Shown: positions 36,274 to 44,892 of the stretch, piece by piece
Layout: each line of letters begins with the position of its first letter
Position numbering within the stretch: position 1 is the first letter of the stretch
From: Salipaludibacillus daqingensis
GTDB lineage: Bacteria; Bacillota; Bacilli; Bacillales; Salisediminibacteriaceae
Assembly: GCF_029891575.1 (NCBI RefSeq)
Contig: NZ_JARZHF010000003.1
Location: 248,001-312,000, forward strand
Direction: 5' to 3'
DNA length: 64,000 bases
Position numbers and translations under genes: made by a program
Notes under the pieces: model-generated
What the model was told of the DNA's origin: nothing
The model's database searches: none
The model's input: the letters and a program-made list of their open reading frames with translations, nothing else

Positions 36274-36977
36274 TGTACTTCCCCCTTTACTCTTTGGTTT
36301 AATTTCATCCCTTCAGCGAAATCTTTCGTAATGATTTGCGGCCTCGTAATCGCTGAACCGACGACCACTGCATAAGCACCTATACTTAGAGCTTGCTTCG
36401 CATGATCTGGTGTCTTGATTCTTCCCTCAGCTATAACAGGAACAGAGCAACAATTAACCAAGTTTTCAATAAGCTCGAAGTCTGGTCCAGAATGAGTTGG
36501 AGAATATTCTGTGTAACCTGAAAGCGTAGAAGAAATGCAATCCACACCTAACTTTTCAGCCTTCATCCCTTCCTCTACCGTTGAAACATCAGCCATGATA
36601 GGGATACCTAAAGGTTTTATATACTTAATCAATGACTGAAGCGTTTCTTGATTTGGGCGAGATCTATTTGTCGCATCAACCGCAATCATAGACACTCCTG
36701 CCTCAATCAACTCATCTACTTCTTCTTTTGTAGCTGTAATATACACTGGGCTATCAGGATAATCTCTTTTAACTAATCCTATAATAGGCAGTTCGACTTC
36801 TTTCTTTATAGCAAGAATATCTTCTTTACCGTTGGCACGAATTGCCACTGCTCCGCCTTGTTTAGCAGCTTTCGCCATTAATGCCATGATTTCAGACCCA
36901 TGTAACGGTTCATCATCCAAAGCTTGACAAGAAACAATTAGAGAGCCTTTAATCTTTTCAATTATATGTTTAGTCAT
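36270..36977 (-). CDS. nanE: N-acetylmannosamine-6-phosphate 2-epimerase
   Basis: A 235-residue TIM-barrel epimerase that converts ManNAc-6-phosphate to GlcNAc-6-phosphate in sialic acid and ManNAc breakdown. Recognised by IKGSLIVSCQALDDEPLHG, RANGKEDILAIK, PIIGLVKRDYPDSPVYITAT, MIAVDATNRSRPN, ADVSTVEEGMKAEKLGVDCISSTLSGYT (catalytic Lys and Glu region) and VIAEGRIKTPDHAKQAL. Length is typical (about 230). An in-frame TTG at 37001 would add 8 residues; ATG 36977 fits the family better. No sialic acid aldolase (nanA) is in the window, so the operon seems aimed at ManNAc itself rather than sialic acid. Confidence 0.93.
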   Translation of the reverse strand: MTKHIIEKIKGSLIVSCQALDDEPLHGSEIMALMAKAAKQGGAVAIRANGKEDILAIKKEVELPIIGLVKRDYPDSPVYITATKEEVDELIEAGVSMIAVDATNRSRPNQETLQSLIKYIKPLGIPIMADVSTVEEGMKAEKLGVDCISSTLSGYTEYSPTHSGPDFELIENLVNCCSVPVIAEGRIKTPDHAKQALSIGAYAVVVGSAITRPQIITKDFAEGMKLNQRVKGEVH

Positions 36978-37013
36978 AGACGTCATCACCAGCTTTTTCA
37001 AAATATAAAGATG

Positions 37014-37042
37014 GAAAGAGGGAGATCTCCTCCCCCTCTTTC
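37014..37042 (-). other. Intercistronic stem-loop after the binding-protein gene
   Basis: GAAAGAGGG (37014-37022) pairs with CCCTCTTTC (37034-37042), with no clear T tract behind it on the minus strand. Its place directly after the binding-protein stop suggests mRNA protection or partial termination. Confidence 0.55.
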
Positions 37043-37046
37043 ATTA

Positions 37047-38426
37047 TTATTGAGCTAAAATTTGATTCCATTGTTCTTCCGCTTGATCGAGCGCTTCTTG
37101 TGGACTTTGTTGTTCAAACATAGCAGATTCCAATGCTTCTACCATTGCGACTCTCAAGTCTTCATAATTTTCCATAGGTGGGATAAGTACTTCACTATCA
37201 GGAAGTTGAGAGGCTGATACTACTCTCGCTTCTTCCTCAGGGGTAGGATCTTCCTCCATTTCTTGGAAAAATGGCTCATCTAAAGCTGTTTCAATAGATG
37301 GTAAGATCGCTGTTTCCTTTGAAAAATCAGTCTGGTTTTCTGCATTTGTCATAAATACTGCGAAATCAAGTGCCTCATCCGTGTATTCGGTTCCTTCAGG
37401 AATGACAAGATTCATAGCGGCTATATTCATCAGTCCGGTTTCACCCGTAATTTGTGGTGCGGGACGTGTGACTTCAAAAATATCTGGAGCATTCGTTTCG
37501 ATCTGGCTTAAGAACTGAGGTCCTGATGCCATGATCGCCAACTGCCCTCCTTGGTACATATCGATCATCGCCGAATGTCCTTCTGTTAACACTTCACGTG
37601 GAATTAATTCATTTTGATATAGGTTAGAAAAGTATTCAAACGCATCTAGACCTTCTGGCGTATTAAAAGCTGCTTCAGTCATTTCTTCGTTTGTTAAATC
37701 AACGCCCATCATGACGAGTGCTTCTAACACATGACTGCCGTCAAACGGTGGAAAATATCCATATTTCCCTGTTTCTTCTTTAATTTGTTCAGCGGCATCA
37801 TATAGTTCTTCAAATGTAGACGGAGGATCTTCTGAGTCTAATCCAGCTTGTTCGAAAATATCTGCGTTGTACATCGTTACTTGACTAGATAAGTACCATG
37901 GAACTCCGAATGTTTTTCCGTCAAAAGAGTTTGATATCCATGCTCCCTCAAAGTATTGATCTTTCACTTCCGAATCGATCAATTCGTCAACATTAATCAA
38001 ACCGTCTAACTCTGCTAATTGAGCGGCGAATTGAGGATTTAAATTAGCAACGTCAGGAGCGGTTCCACCTGCAACGGCAGACAAAATACGAGTCTCCATG
38101 TCACCCCAAGGTACATCCACCCAGTTTACAGTAACATTGTCATTCTCATCTTCAAACTTCTCAATTACTCCGTTGATATAATCATCAAAATCAGGAGATA
38201 ATTGCATCGTCCAAAATTCTATTTCAACTGCTTCTCCTGAGTCAGCTGCATTGCTGTTAGCATCATTATTATTACTATCGTCACTATTATTATTAGACTC
38301 TTCAGCTGTAGCTTCTTCGTTCCCTGATGCCGCATCATTATTGTTTCCACCACAAGCCGCTAAAACGATAACGAAAGACATACACATAAAGAAAAACCAT
38401 TTCATAGAATTACTCTTCAAAATCAT
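37047..38426 (-). CDS. Sugar-binding lipoprotein of ABC transporter
   Basis: A 459-residue extracellular solute-binding protein of family 1. The signal peptide (MKWFFFMCMSFVIVLAACGG) has its lipobox Cys25, followed by an Asn/Ser/Asp-rich tether to about residue 68. The mature part shows VEIEFWTMQLSPDFDDYINGVIEKFEDENDNVTVNWVDVPWGDMETRILSAVAGGTAPDV, the standard start of sugar-binding proteins. AAGGGGTGT precedes the ATG. It is the first gene of the ten-gene NanE/GH38/DUF4127 operon, so its ligand should be the glycan that operon degrades. Given NanE and GH38, a mannose- or ManNAc-containing oligosaccharide is likely. Confidence 0.92.
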   Translation of the reverse strand: MILKSNSMKWFFFMCMSFVIVLAACGGNNNDAASGNEEATAEESNNNSDDSNNNDANSNAADSGEAVEIEFWTMQLSPDFDDYINGVIEKFEDENDNVTVNWVDVPWGDMETRILSAVAGGTAPDVANLNPQFAAQLAELDGLINVDELIDSEVKDQYFEGAWISNSFDGKTFGVPWYLSSQVTMYNADIFEQAGLDSEDPPSTFEELYDAAEQIKEETGKYGYFPPFDGSHVLEALVMMGVDLTNEEMTEAAFNTPEGLDAFEYFSNLYQNELIPREVLTEGHSAMIDMYQGGQLAIMASGPQFLSQIETNAPDIFEVTRPAPQITGETGLMNIAAMNLVIPEGTEYTDEALDFAVFMTNAENQTDFSKETAILPSIETALDEPFFQEMEEDPTPEEEARVVSASQLPDSEVLIPPMENYEDLRVAMVEALESAMFEQQSPQEALDQAEEQWNQILAQ

Positions 38427-38458
38427 ACACCCCTTTTAATTAATCTTTTTTCAACGTT

Positions 38459-38472
38459 AGTAAGCGGTTTCT
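38459..38472. promoter_or_regulatory. Candidate cre site in the leader of the mannoside/ManNAc operon
   Basis: On the minus strand AGAAACCGCTTACT matches TGNAANCGNWNNCW with one mismatch (first base). It lies in the 178-nt predicted leader. Confidence 0.45.
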
Positions 38473-38610
38473 TTTTACCGGAAAAAATATAGCTTAAATT
38501 ACCTGCTAATCAATGAAACTGGTAACATTGCAAATTAACGAATGATCACCTTTTTACTTTGTGGACGATCCCCCTTCGGTAATTTTCAGAAAACTTTTAT
38601 TTATAAGTTG

Positions 38611-38639
38611 ACTATAGCATAGAAAGATATAAAAGTGAA
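38611..38639 (-). promoter_or_regulatory. Promoter of the mannoside/ManNAc operon
   Basis: On the minus strand TTCACT (38639-38634), 17 bp, TATAGT (38616-38611). It is the best SigA match in the gap and lies 185 bp before the binding-protein start. Confidence 0.55.
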
Positions 38640-38680
38640 CATTTTCTCCAAAAATATTTTAATTTGTGAATAAATCCTCC

Positions 38681-38729
38681 AAAAAGATCGCCTGTAATGA
38701 GTAGGATGACCAACCTTGTGTCATTACAG
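38681..38729 (-). terminator. Terminator after the family-10-like hydrolase
   Basis: CTGTAATGA (38692-38700) pairs with TCATTACAG (38721-38729); five Ts follow on the minus strand at 38685-38681. Confidence 0.75.
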
Positions 38730-38741
38730 ACGAGAGCGAGT

Positions 38742-41069
38742 CTATTCTTTGAACTTAGCAAACTCAATCAACTGATTGATTTGCTGCATATCTCTTTGCA
38801 AGTAGTTTTTCACAGTTTCATCTATATGATGACTTCTATTCTCTAGAAATCTCGAGACTTTTTCGACCCGTTTTTCAGCTTGGACTAGATCTCCTTTGTT
38901 TAAGCTTTTTTGTATTTTTTGGATATGATTTATTAAAGGGTTAGTTAGCGAGTGCCTTATGCCATCGCTATAAACTTCGTCCATTCTTCGAAGAGCATCT
39001 TCTACAACTATTTCAGCTGCATAAACGGGATCGCGATGTGGAAGAACGGCTTCTTTTCGTTGAGGTCCTTCCTTAAGAGCTTTAAAATGCTCATCATTCA
39101 GTGAGTGCAGAGCAAATTGCACTTGTCCTAAAGCTTGCGTATCATTCATCGCATCCACTTGACTTACTAGTAGTTCATCAGAAAAGCCAATAAATGGGGC
39201 TAATCCGATGTAAGCTAACACAGGCTGTTCAAATTTATCCATAAATTCTTCTGTCGTTCGCTGAACATAATTTGTATCTACAGAATAGATCATTGGTGTA
39301 ATGAAATCCATGTAGCCTTCGCTAACCCATTCGATCCAATTTTGAAACTTTTGGTCTACTGCATCTGACACTTCTGGAAATACAGCTGTAGAGATATCAA
39401 TTGTCTCATCAACCTCTTTTATTTCTCGGTGGATTCTTTCCACAAACGTCGTAATTTGTTCTTGGCGCCATTCATTCCATTGTGTCCACAGTTCTTCATC
39501 ATCTGGAGTGATCTCCAATGGATCAGCACCATACTTTTTTTCAAATTGAGTCCGGCTATATTCGTCATAACTATAGCCTGCTTCAATTGGTAAACTTACA
39601 GGATAGCGAATATAGTCCAAGTGTAGCCCATCAAGATCTTCGTACTCAGTCATCATCTCTTCGAAGACTGTGGACAAAAAGTCGCGCACATCAGGAAGAG
39701 CTGGATTTAAGTAATAGTAACCTTCTTCTCTAACTGAAGGAATTCGCCCTTCACGGTCTACCGCTGCCCACTCTGGATTCTCAGATAAAATAGGTCCAGG
39801 AGGGTTTAACGATTCATGTCCTACAAAAAAGGTGTGTACCCAAGAGTGAACTTCAATTCCTCTCTTTTTTCCTTCCTCTATGAAAACTTGTAACGGATCC
39901 CACCCTTCAAAGTTTGGGTTTTGTTCAACATGATCACCAGGATAGATTGTATATCCGTGAAAAAAGGTCTCTACAAATAATATATTAAAGTTAGCATCCG
40001 CCAGCTTGTCTAACGTACGAATAATCTCCTCCTTATTGTTCTCCGTTGGTCTATGCCAAACACCTCTAGCATCGACTACCTGTGATTCAACAGTTTGGAA
40101 AGTAGCTTGGTTAGCACTGTTTTCTGCTTTCTCCGAATAATCAATTGTCTCCATCCAATTCTCTTCTTCAAAAGCTTTGTTGGCTTTTTCTAAATAAATT
40201 TGTGCGTTCGACACTGACTCAATAGCTTCTTCTATCGGCACATCCTTGAAGTTTTTCTCAGCTAGAGCAATGTTATTTTCCGCTTCATTTAATTTCAATT
40301 CCGCCGCCCTAATATAAGCCTTCGCATCTATAGTAGATTGAACAGTCATTTGATCTTCATCAAATGATAACTCTGCCCCGACTTGAGTATTCTGTAGAAT
40401 CCATTGCTGCGCGGTTCCGTGGCCTGATAAGACAAACCCATTTTCCGGAATGGTTGAATTACTTCCTGACATTTCAACTATGATTCCATCTTCAATAATG
40501 ACTTCTGCTCCATATTGATTCGTACCTGTCGTTTCATACTCATAATTTGAATCATAGTATATAAGTTCATTGGTCCCTCGTCCGCCAGGAAATTCATGCG
40601 GCAGTTCCGGATTTACTTTGCTAACATTGTACATCGACGTTCTCACAGGATCATCAATTACATCATAAAGAATGTCAACGCTTTCATTTTCACCTAAGTG
40701 TTCCAGGATCCACTCTCTAGCGGAACCATGTCCAGAAATAACGTACCCATTCTCAGGAATTGGAGCTCTTTCGGTTGCATCTACAGGGCCATCTCTAACT
40801 TCTAAGATTACGTCATTTTCAACTACTACCTCTGTCCCCCAACGGTTATTTGGAGTATTACTACCGTAATCAGGCGTATAAACAACAATTTGATCCTGTC
40901 CACGGAGTACATTAAAATCTGCAATGACGTGGGTTTCCCCATCTGATGATTGAATGTAATCTTGCGCTAAAGCCGCCTGTACCGCTTCTTTAGCTTGAAA
41001 TGGAGTAATCAACAGAGCTAAAGAAAGCACGCTTACTATCGCTATTTTAATAAATTTTGAAACAAGCAT
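38742..41069 (-). CDS. Exported family-10-like glycosyl hydrolase with duplicated N-terminal module
   Basis: A 775-residue exported protein with a signal peptide (residues 1-36, ending near QAALA). Two related modules follow at about 45-135 and 165-240, each ending in PENGYVISGHGSAREWI or PENGFVLSGHGTAQQWI. A helical segment rich in Ala/Glu/Lys spans about 245-330. The catalytic-like domain (about 335-650) is the YngK/GHL10 (DUF187-like) fold: RGVWHRPTENNKEEIIRTLDKLADANFNILFVE, DGLHLDYIRYP and WIEWVSEGYMDFITPMIYS. A C-terminal helical part ends at 775. The substrate of this family is not established; cell-wall or exopolysaccharide glycans have been suggested. It is monocistronic, next to the mannoside/ManNAc operon, and could supply it with fragments (inference). 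Confidence 0.85.
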   Translation of the reverse strand: MLVSKFIKIAIVSVLSLALLITPFQAKEAVQAALAQDYIQSSDGETHVIADFNVLRGQDQIVVYTPDYGSNTPNNRWGTEVVVENDVILEVRDGPVDATERAPIPENGYVISGHGSAREWILEHLGENESVDILYDVIDDPVRTSMYNVSKVNPELPHEFPGGRGTNELIYYDSNYEYETTGTNQYGAEVIIEDGIIVEMSGSNSTIPENGFVLSGHGTAQQWILQNTQVGAELSFDEDQMTVQSTIDAKAYIRAAELKLNEAENNIALAEKNFKDVPIEEAIESVSNAQIYLEKANKAFEEENWMETIDYSEKAENSANQATFQTVESQVVDARGVWHRPTENNKEEIIRTLDKLADANFNILFVETFFHGYTIYPGDHVEQNPNFEGWDPLQVFIEEGKKRGIEVHSWVHTFFVGHESLNPPGPILSENPEWAAVDREGRIPSVREEGYYYLNPALPDVRDFLSTVFEEMMTEYEDLDGLHLDYIRYPVSLPIEAGYSYDEYSRTQFEKKYGADPLEITPDDEELWTQWNEWRQEQITTFVERIHREIKEVDETIDISTAVFPEVSDAVDQKFQNWIEWVSEGYMDFITPMIYSVDTNYVQRTTEEFMDKFEQPVLAYIGLAPFIGFSDELLVSQVDAMNDTQALGQVQFALHSLNDEHFKALKEGPQRKEAVLPHRDPVYAAEIVVEDALRRMDEVYSDGIRHSLTNPLINHIQKIQKSLNKGDLVQAEKRVEKVSRFLENRSHHIDETVKNYLQRDMQQINQLIEFAKFKE

Positions 41070-41431
41070 TCATCTACCTCCCGATTTTAATATTCTGAAA
41101 ATAAATACCGTACTACTCGTTTTAGACCTCCCTTCACATTACCTAAATGTTAGTTAGATCATGATGGATAGAAGAGTTCATAAAGATGAATCTCTTCCAT
41201 TTTCTTCATTCATCGTAACATAAGCTTAGATAAAGGTGGATATTTTCTTTTTATTTTTCATAAAAAAAGGATAAATGCACCATTTTACACTTTTTTTATT
41301 TAGTAGTTTTCTATTTACGTTCCGTTCATTTACTGCCTTCTTCTTATATTTCCTTATCGACCTCCTATTGTTACTTTCATTCTTCCTAAACCTATCAAGT
41401 TGACAAAGTTCGTAAAGAAAATCTTTCTAAC
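41070..41431. other. AT-rich gap before the Zur-controlled rpsN gene
   Basis: About 360 bp between the divergent hydrolase gene and the rpsN promoter. No ORF, RNA or repeat is apparent. The part near 41070-41150 must hold the hydrolase promoter, but no match is strong enough to call. Confidence 0.4.
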
Positions 41432-41477
41432 TTGCCAAAAGCATGAAATTATGTTTAAATCGTAATTGTTACGATTT
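41432..41477 (+). promoter_or_regulatory. rpsN promoter with a Zur box
   Basis: TTGCCA (41432-41437), 17 bp, TTAAAT (41455-41460) forms the promoter. A Zur box follows at 41457-41477: arms AAATCGTAAT and TTACGATTT around TG, matching the Bacillus Zur consensus almost perfectly. It overlaps the -10, so Zur-Zn would block transcription. Confidence 0.92.
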
Positions 41478-41511
41478 AATTTATTAATAGTATTTAAGGA
41501 GGAATTAACTT

Positions 41512-41781
41512 ATGGCAAAAAAATCAAAAATAGCTAAAGAAAGAAAACGACAACAACTTGTCGCTCAATATGCAGACTTAAGACGAGAGTTAAAAGAAAA
41601 AGGAGACTACGCGGCGTTAAGAAAACTCCCCCGAGATTCTTCGCCTACACGTTTAACGAACCGTTGTGAATTAACAGGCAGACCACGCGGAGTACTACGT
41701 AAATTTAAGTTATCGAGAATTGCATTACGTGAACTAGCTCATAAAGGGCAAGTTCCTGGTGTGAAAAAAGCCAGCTGGTAA
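41512..41781 (+). CDS. rpsN: Alternative 30S ribosomal protein S14 (zinc-independent)
   Basis: An 89-residue S14 of the C-minus type: [28 protein letters not shown], then [51 protein letters not shown]. It lacks the CxxC...CxxC zinc ribbon of the 61-residue housekeeping S14. Such paralogues replace the zinc form in the ribosome under zinc starvation, freeing zinc. AAGGAGGAA precedes the ATG. The Zur box over the promoter supports this role directly. The B. subtilis counterpart is YhzA (RpsN2). It is monocistronic with its own terminator. Confidence 0.96.
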   Translation: MAKKSKIAKERKRQQLVAQYADLRRELKEKGDYAALRKLPRDSSPTRLTNRCELTGRPRGVLRKFKLSRIALRELAHKGQVPGVKKASW

Positions 41782-41817
41782 GGTAAAAAACATTTTCGGT
41801 TTATCCACTACATTTTT

Positions 41818-41850
41818 GAAGCCTGTGATGCATGAAAACAGGCTTCTTTT
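41818..41850 (+). terminator. Terminator after rpsN
   Basis: GAAGCCTGT (41818-41826) pairs with ACAGGCTTC (41838-41846), followed by TTTTT. Confidence 0.85.
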
Positions 41851-41980
41851 TATTAATTCCATTATTATCTTTGAAAAAAGCTGAAAAAAATCACTTTGTG
41901 CTTAATTCAAGAAGTTTTTCCCCTTTTGAAAGAACAAGCTTTTAGAAAAAGGACACAAATACAATCTCTCATTCACCTGC

Positions 41981-42025
41981 AAAAAAGCCATTGCCTTAAT
42001 GAAAATATAGGGCAATGGCTTTTTT
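41981..42025 (-). terminator. Terminator after dcd
   Basis: AAAAAAGCCATTGCC (41981-41995) pairs with GGCAATGGCTTTTTT (42011-42025). The A and T tracts permit both directions; it abuts the dcd stop codon. Confidence 0.85.
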
Positions 42026-42580
42026 CTATTCCAATCTATTTCGATTTTCATAATCCAACTGCACTCGACTTGCGGTTGCATGTTTTTGATCTAAGTATTT
42101 TCCTTCATATGGATTCGCTTCTTGGTCCACTTGTGCAAGAACGAGTTGGCAAATTCGACGGTTCACATCTAATTCAATCGGTAAGCGATTGGCGTTGAAT
42201 AATTCCAAAGTAATATGTCCTCGAAAACCTGGATCAACCCACCCTGCATTTTGAATAAACAAGCCAAGGCGGCCAATCGAACTTCTTCCCTCAACGAACG
42301 CTGTTAACGTCGGAGGAATTTCAATATACTCTTTCGTTGTTGCAAGAAGAAATGACTGCGGAGGAATAACAATGGAACCTCTGTCACCTACATCAATTTC
42401 TCGATAAACCGCTTCTGCAGTCAGTGAAAGTTTCGTACTTAAATGGTCATCTATTACAAGGAAATGATGCCCCAATCGAAGGTCGACAGAAGCAGGTTGA
42501 ATTTGTTCTGCTGTCATCGGTTTGATGACCATTTCTTTTGATGTGATTTTCTCTGATATTGTTTTTCCACTTAAAATCAT
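42026..42580 (-). CDS. dcd: dCTP deaminase
   Basis: A 184-residue trimeric nucleotide deaminase of the dUTPase fold that makes dUTP from dCTP for dTTP synthesis. Family motifs are [73 protein letters not shown], with the catalytic Glu in the last segment, and [14 protein letters not shown] 42580 gives the usual MILSGKTI start and follows GGGAG; an ORF start 21 nt upstream has no site. Length is typical (about 175-195). It is monocistronic. Confidence 0.95.
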   Translation of the reverse strand: MILSGKTISEKITSKEMVIKPMTAEQIQPASVDLRLGHHFLVIDDHLSTKLSLTAEAVYREIDVGDRGSIVIPPQSFLLATTKEYIEIPPTLTAFVEGRSSIGRLGLFIQNAGWVDPGFRGHITLELFNANRLPIELDVNRRICQLVLAQVDQEANPYEGKYLDQKHATASRVQLDYENRNRLE

Positions 42581-42751
42581 CACAAAACACTCCCTCATCA
42601 CTGTTTATCAATCTCTAATATTATATATATTTTATCATGAAATGGCAGTAAGACAATATTCTCCCAACCCATGAAATATATTTTGTTCGTGCAAATAATG
42701 ATAATCGGGTAAGAGAAGCGGTCACTCACTAATGCCGACGCTCTAACTATC

Positions 42752-42784
42752 AAAAAAAAGCCTCCCAGATCTATCCAGGAAGCT
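42752..42784 (-). terminator. Terminator after the HesB-like gene
   Basis: On the minus strand AGCTTCCTGG pairs with CTGGGAGGCT (three wobble pairs) and is followed by seven Ts. Confidence 0.7.
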
Positions 42785-42808
42785 CTTTTAGCGGTTAATA
42801 TTATATTT

Positions 42809-43063
42809 TTAGTGAAGCTTAATGCAATCGCCTTTTTCACAAAAATCAAGTGTCATGCCATCAAACAACCAAAGATCATCTTCTTTAATAAAGAAACGAA
42901 CGCCATTAACAACCGTCTTCCAGTCTTCTGATTCTGATGCGTCTTTTTCAACACCTAGAAAAAATCCTTCTGCTCCGCGAACAAATAAACGAACCTCATC
43001 TTGACCTGAAAGTTCCATATCATCTCTGTACATACCAGCTGCTCGTTCTGTAATTTGTAACAT
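42809..43063 (-). CDS. HesB/YadR-family protein (YneR-like)
   Basis: An 84-residue protein of the HesB-like fold related to A-type iron-sulfur carriers: MLQITERAAGMYRDDMELSGQDEVRLFVRG, GFFLGVEKDA and FIKEDDLWLFDGMTLDFCEKGDC. It lacks the C-x(n)-CGC cysteine set of true IscA/SufA carriers and keeps only a CxxxxC pair near the C-terminus. Short Bacillus proteins of this type are annotated YneR or HesB-like with no proven function. GGAGG precedes the ATG. It is monocistronic. Confidence 0.85.
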   Translation of the reverse strand: MLQITERAAGMYRDDMELSGQDEVRLFVRGAEGFFLGVEKDASESEDWKTVVNGVRFFIKEDDLWLFDGMTLDFCEKGDCIKLH

Positions 43064-43345
43064 GCTGCATTCCTCCTAATTATAATTGTGATTTCATTCA
43101 CATAATTAACTGTAAAAACGTATTGTATGATCATTCAACTTACTTCTAAACTATTCTTACTTGTTTGTGAAATGACTTTCCTTGTTTAACAATATCTGCG
43201 TGTTGTTTTGTGATACATTTCACTAACTTGATAGTTATAATATAAAATAATATTGCTTCAATTACAATACAGTTCACAAAAGCGTCAATTTACATTTTTT
43301 ATTAATAGATGAGGGTAAGTGTCACAACTCGCATGAGAACGCAAC
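43064..43345. other. Gene-free stretch between convergent units
   Basis: About 280 AT-rich bases that must contain the promoter of the HesB-like gene near 43080-43150. I saw no ORF, RNA or repeat here. Confidence 0.4.
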
Positions 43346-43371
43346 AAAAAGGACAGACCTTTTATGTGTCC
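43346..43371 (-). terminator. Terminator after the M20 peptidase gene
   Basis: GGACA (43351-43355) pairs with TGTCC (43367-43371); five Ts follow on the minus strand. The stem is short but G/C-rich. Confidence 0.6.
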
Positions 43372-43397
43372 GTCCCATTCGTTACTCAATCATACTA

Positions 43398-44534
43398 TTA
43401 TTCCTTCGCGATATTTTTCAAAAGATGAGCAATTAATGCCGTTCGCTTCGGCAACTCGTCCAAGTCGATATGTTCATGTTCCGCATGAGCCCCGTCACCA
43501 TAACCACCTAACCCATCAATAGTCGGAATCCCTAAGCCTGCTGTAAAGTTTCCATCACTTCCTCCACCGATGTGTGCTTCTTTTAACTCAAAGCCAATTT
43601 CTTTCGCTGCATCTTTCGCATAAGAAAATAGCTTCGCTGTTGCTTCCGTTCGTTCCATCGGTGGACGATTCAGTTCTCCACGCACTTCCATTTTTGCGCC
43701 TTCCGTTAAAGGTTGTAAATTTTCTACAACCTTAACCATTCGTGCACCTTCTTCTTTTGTTTTCACTCGAAAATCAATCGTTGCCCGTGCATGATCAGGA
43801 ACAACGTTCAGTCGGGTGCCGCCTTCTACGATACCGATATTTACCGTTGTGCCCACGTCATAATCCGTCATCCCTTCCAATTTTATGATTTGATGTGCCA
43901 TCTCTTTAATGGCGCTTATTCCATCATAATGATGACTTCCTGCATGGGAACTGTGTCCTTTGACGATTAACTCATAAATACCAACACCATTTCGCGATGT
44001 TTTTAGAGCACCGCTTCCATGAACAGGTGCTTCCGTTACAAGAACAACATCCGCAGTTTTTGCTTCTTGCTCAATAAGTGAGCGTGAACTTATACTGCCA
44101 ATCTCTTCATCGGATGTGCAGAGAAAGACGATTTCCAGATTATCAAGTCCACCTTCTATATCAATCAATCCTTTCACTGCCCAAAGAGCTTGAATAATAC
44201 CACTTTTCATATCAAATACCCCTGGACCATATAGTTTACCTTCTTTTTCGACAATTGGGATTCTACCTTTATCCCAAACAGTATCAAAATGAACGAGGAA
44301 AAGGACTCGTTTTCCTCCGTTTCCGACAGTGAACTTCAAATGATCACCTTGTACGTCTTGTTTAAACACTTCAGGCTTCAATCCTAAATAATCGTAAAAC
44401 AGCTTCGCCAATTCTTGTCCGCACTCATCCACTAATTTTTTATCTGGCGTTGGAGATTCTGCTCGAGTTAATGTTAATAAGTCTTCCTTTATTTCTTCTT
44501 GTTTCTTGTAAAAATAATCGCTCAATTTTGTCAT
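43398..44534 (-). CDS. M20-family metallopeptidase (carboxypeptidase G2-like)
   Basis: A 378-residue cytoplasmic di-zinc peptidase. Zinc-site residues are visible: His82 in VHFDTVWDKG, bridging Asp108 in GPGVFDMKSG, the catalytic Glu pair in SDEEIGS (143-144), TEAPV near 169 and the C-terminal HAEHEHID His near 356. A lid/dimerisation domain (about 185-295) includes GHSSHAGSHHYDGISAI. It resembles glutamate carboxypeptidases and M20 dipeptidases. It is divergent from a complete oligopeptide importer with a 358-bp gap, so it probably hydrolyses an imported peptide or N-acyl amino acid (inference). Confidence 0.92.
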   Translation of the reverse strand: MTKLSDYFYKKQEEIKEDLLTLTRAESPTPDKKLVDECGQELAKLFYDYLGLKPEVFKQDVQGDHLKFTVGNGGKRVLFLVHFDTVWDKGRIPIVEKEGKLYGPGVFDMKSGIIQALWAVKGLIDIEGGLDNLEIVFLCTSDEEIGSISSRSLIEQEAKTADVVLVTEAPVHGSGALKTSRNGVGIYELIVKGHSSHAGSHHYDGISAIKEMAHQIIKLEGMTDYDVGTTVNIGIVEGGTRLNVVPDHARATIDFRVKTKEEGARMVKVVENLQPLTEGAKMEVRGELNRPPMERTEATAKLFSYAKDAAKEIGFELKEAHIGGGSDGNFTAGLGIPTIDGLGGYGDGAHAEHEHIDLDELPKRTALIAHLLKNIAKE

Positions 44535-44746
44535 CGCTATTCCCCCTAATTCAATTTGTTAATAAATCCCTCTACTTCATTATTTTTTAAATGAATACTG
44601 TAATTAAAACACTCGTAATGTTTTTGTAGTTTACTGTTCTTTTTAAATATTTGCAACAATCTATTATTTCATCAAAAAAAATGTTAAATAGTCTTACATA
44701 GTGTAAATACTACTCGCTCAAGACCTCCACCTACTTTATCACTTTA

Positions 44747-44762
44747 AAGCAACCGGTTTCAT
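44747..44762. promoter_or_regulatory. Near-perfect cre (CcpA) site upstream of the oligopeptide importer
   Basis: On the minus strand ATGAAACCGGTTGCTT matches all positions of WTGNAANCGNWNNCWW. It lies 131 bp before the binding-protein start and could also serve the divergent peptidase gene. The rest of the gap 44535-44838 shows no clear promoter. Confidence 0.65.
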
Positions 44763-44838
44763 ATTACAGGAATATTACAAATAATCTTGCAATTCTAAAT
44801 AATCATGGTACGCTTGATCATATCAAAATTAAAGTCCT

Positions 44839-44865
44839 GCTTCATTTTTTCAACAAAAGTGAAGC
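44839..44865 (+). other. Leader stem-loop of the oligopeptide importer
   Basis: GCTTCA (44839-44844) pairs with TGAAGC (44860-44865), extended by T/A pairs inside. It lies just before the ribosome site GGAGG and has no T tract, so it may affect mRNA stability or start-site access. Confidence 0.4.
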
Positions 44866-44892
44866 GCGACTGTAAAATGGAGGTTTAATTGG

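Noticed and set aside
26187-38426. Full sialic acid catabolic operon
   Set aside because: NanE and a NanK-like kinase are present, but there is no NanA lyase, sialidase or sialic acid transporter in the window.
42700-42745. Possible further copy of the 52-bp repeat (GGTCACTCACTAATG)
   Set aside because: Only about 8 bp match and no second anchor at the expected spacing.
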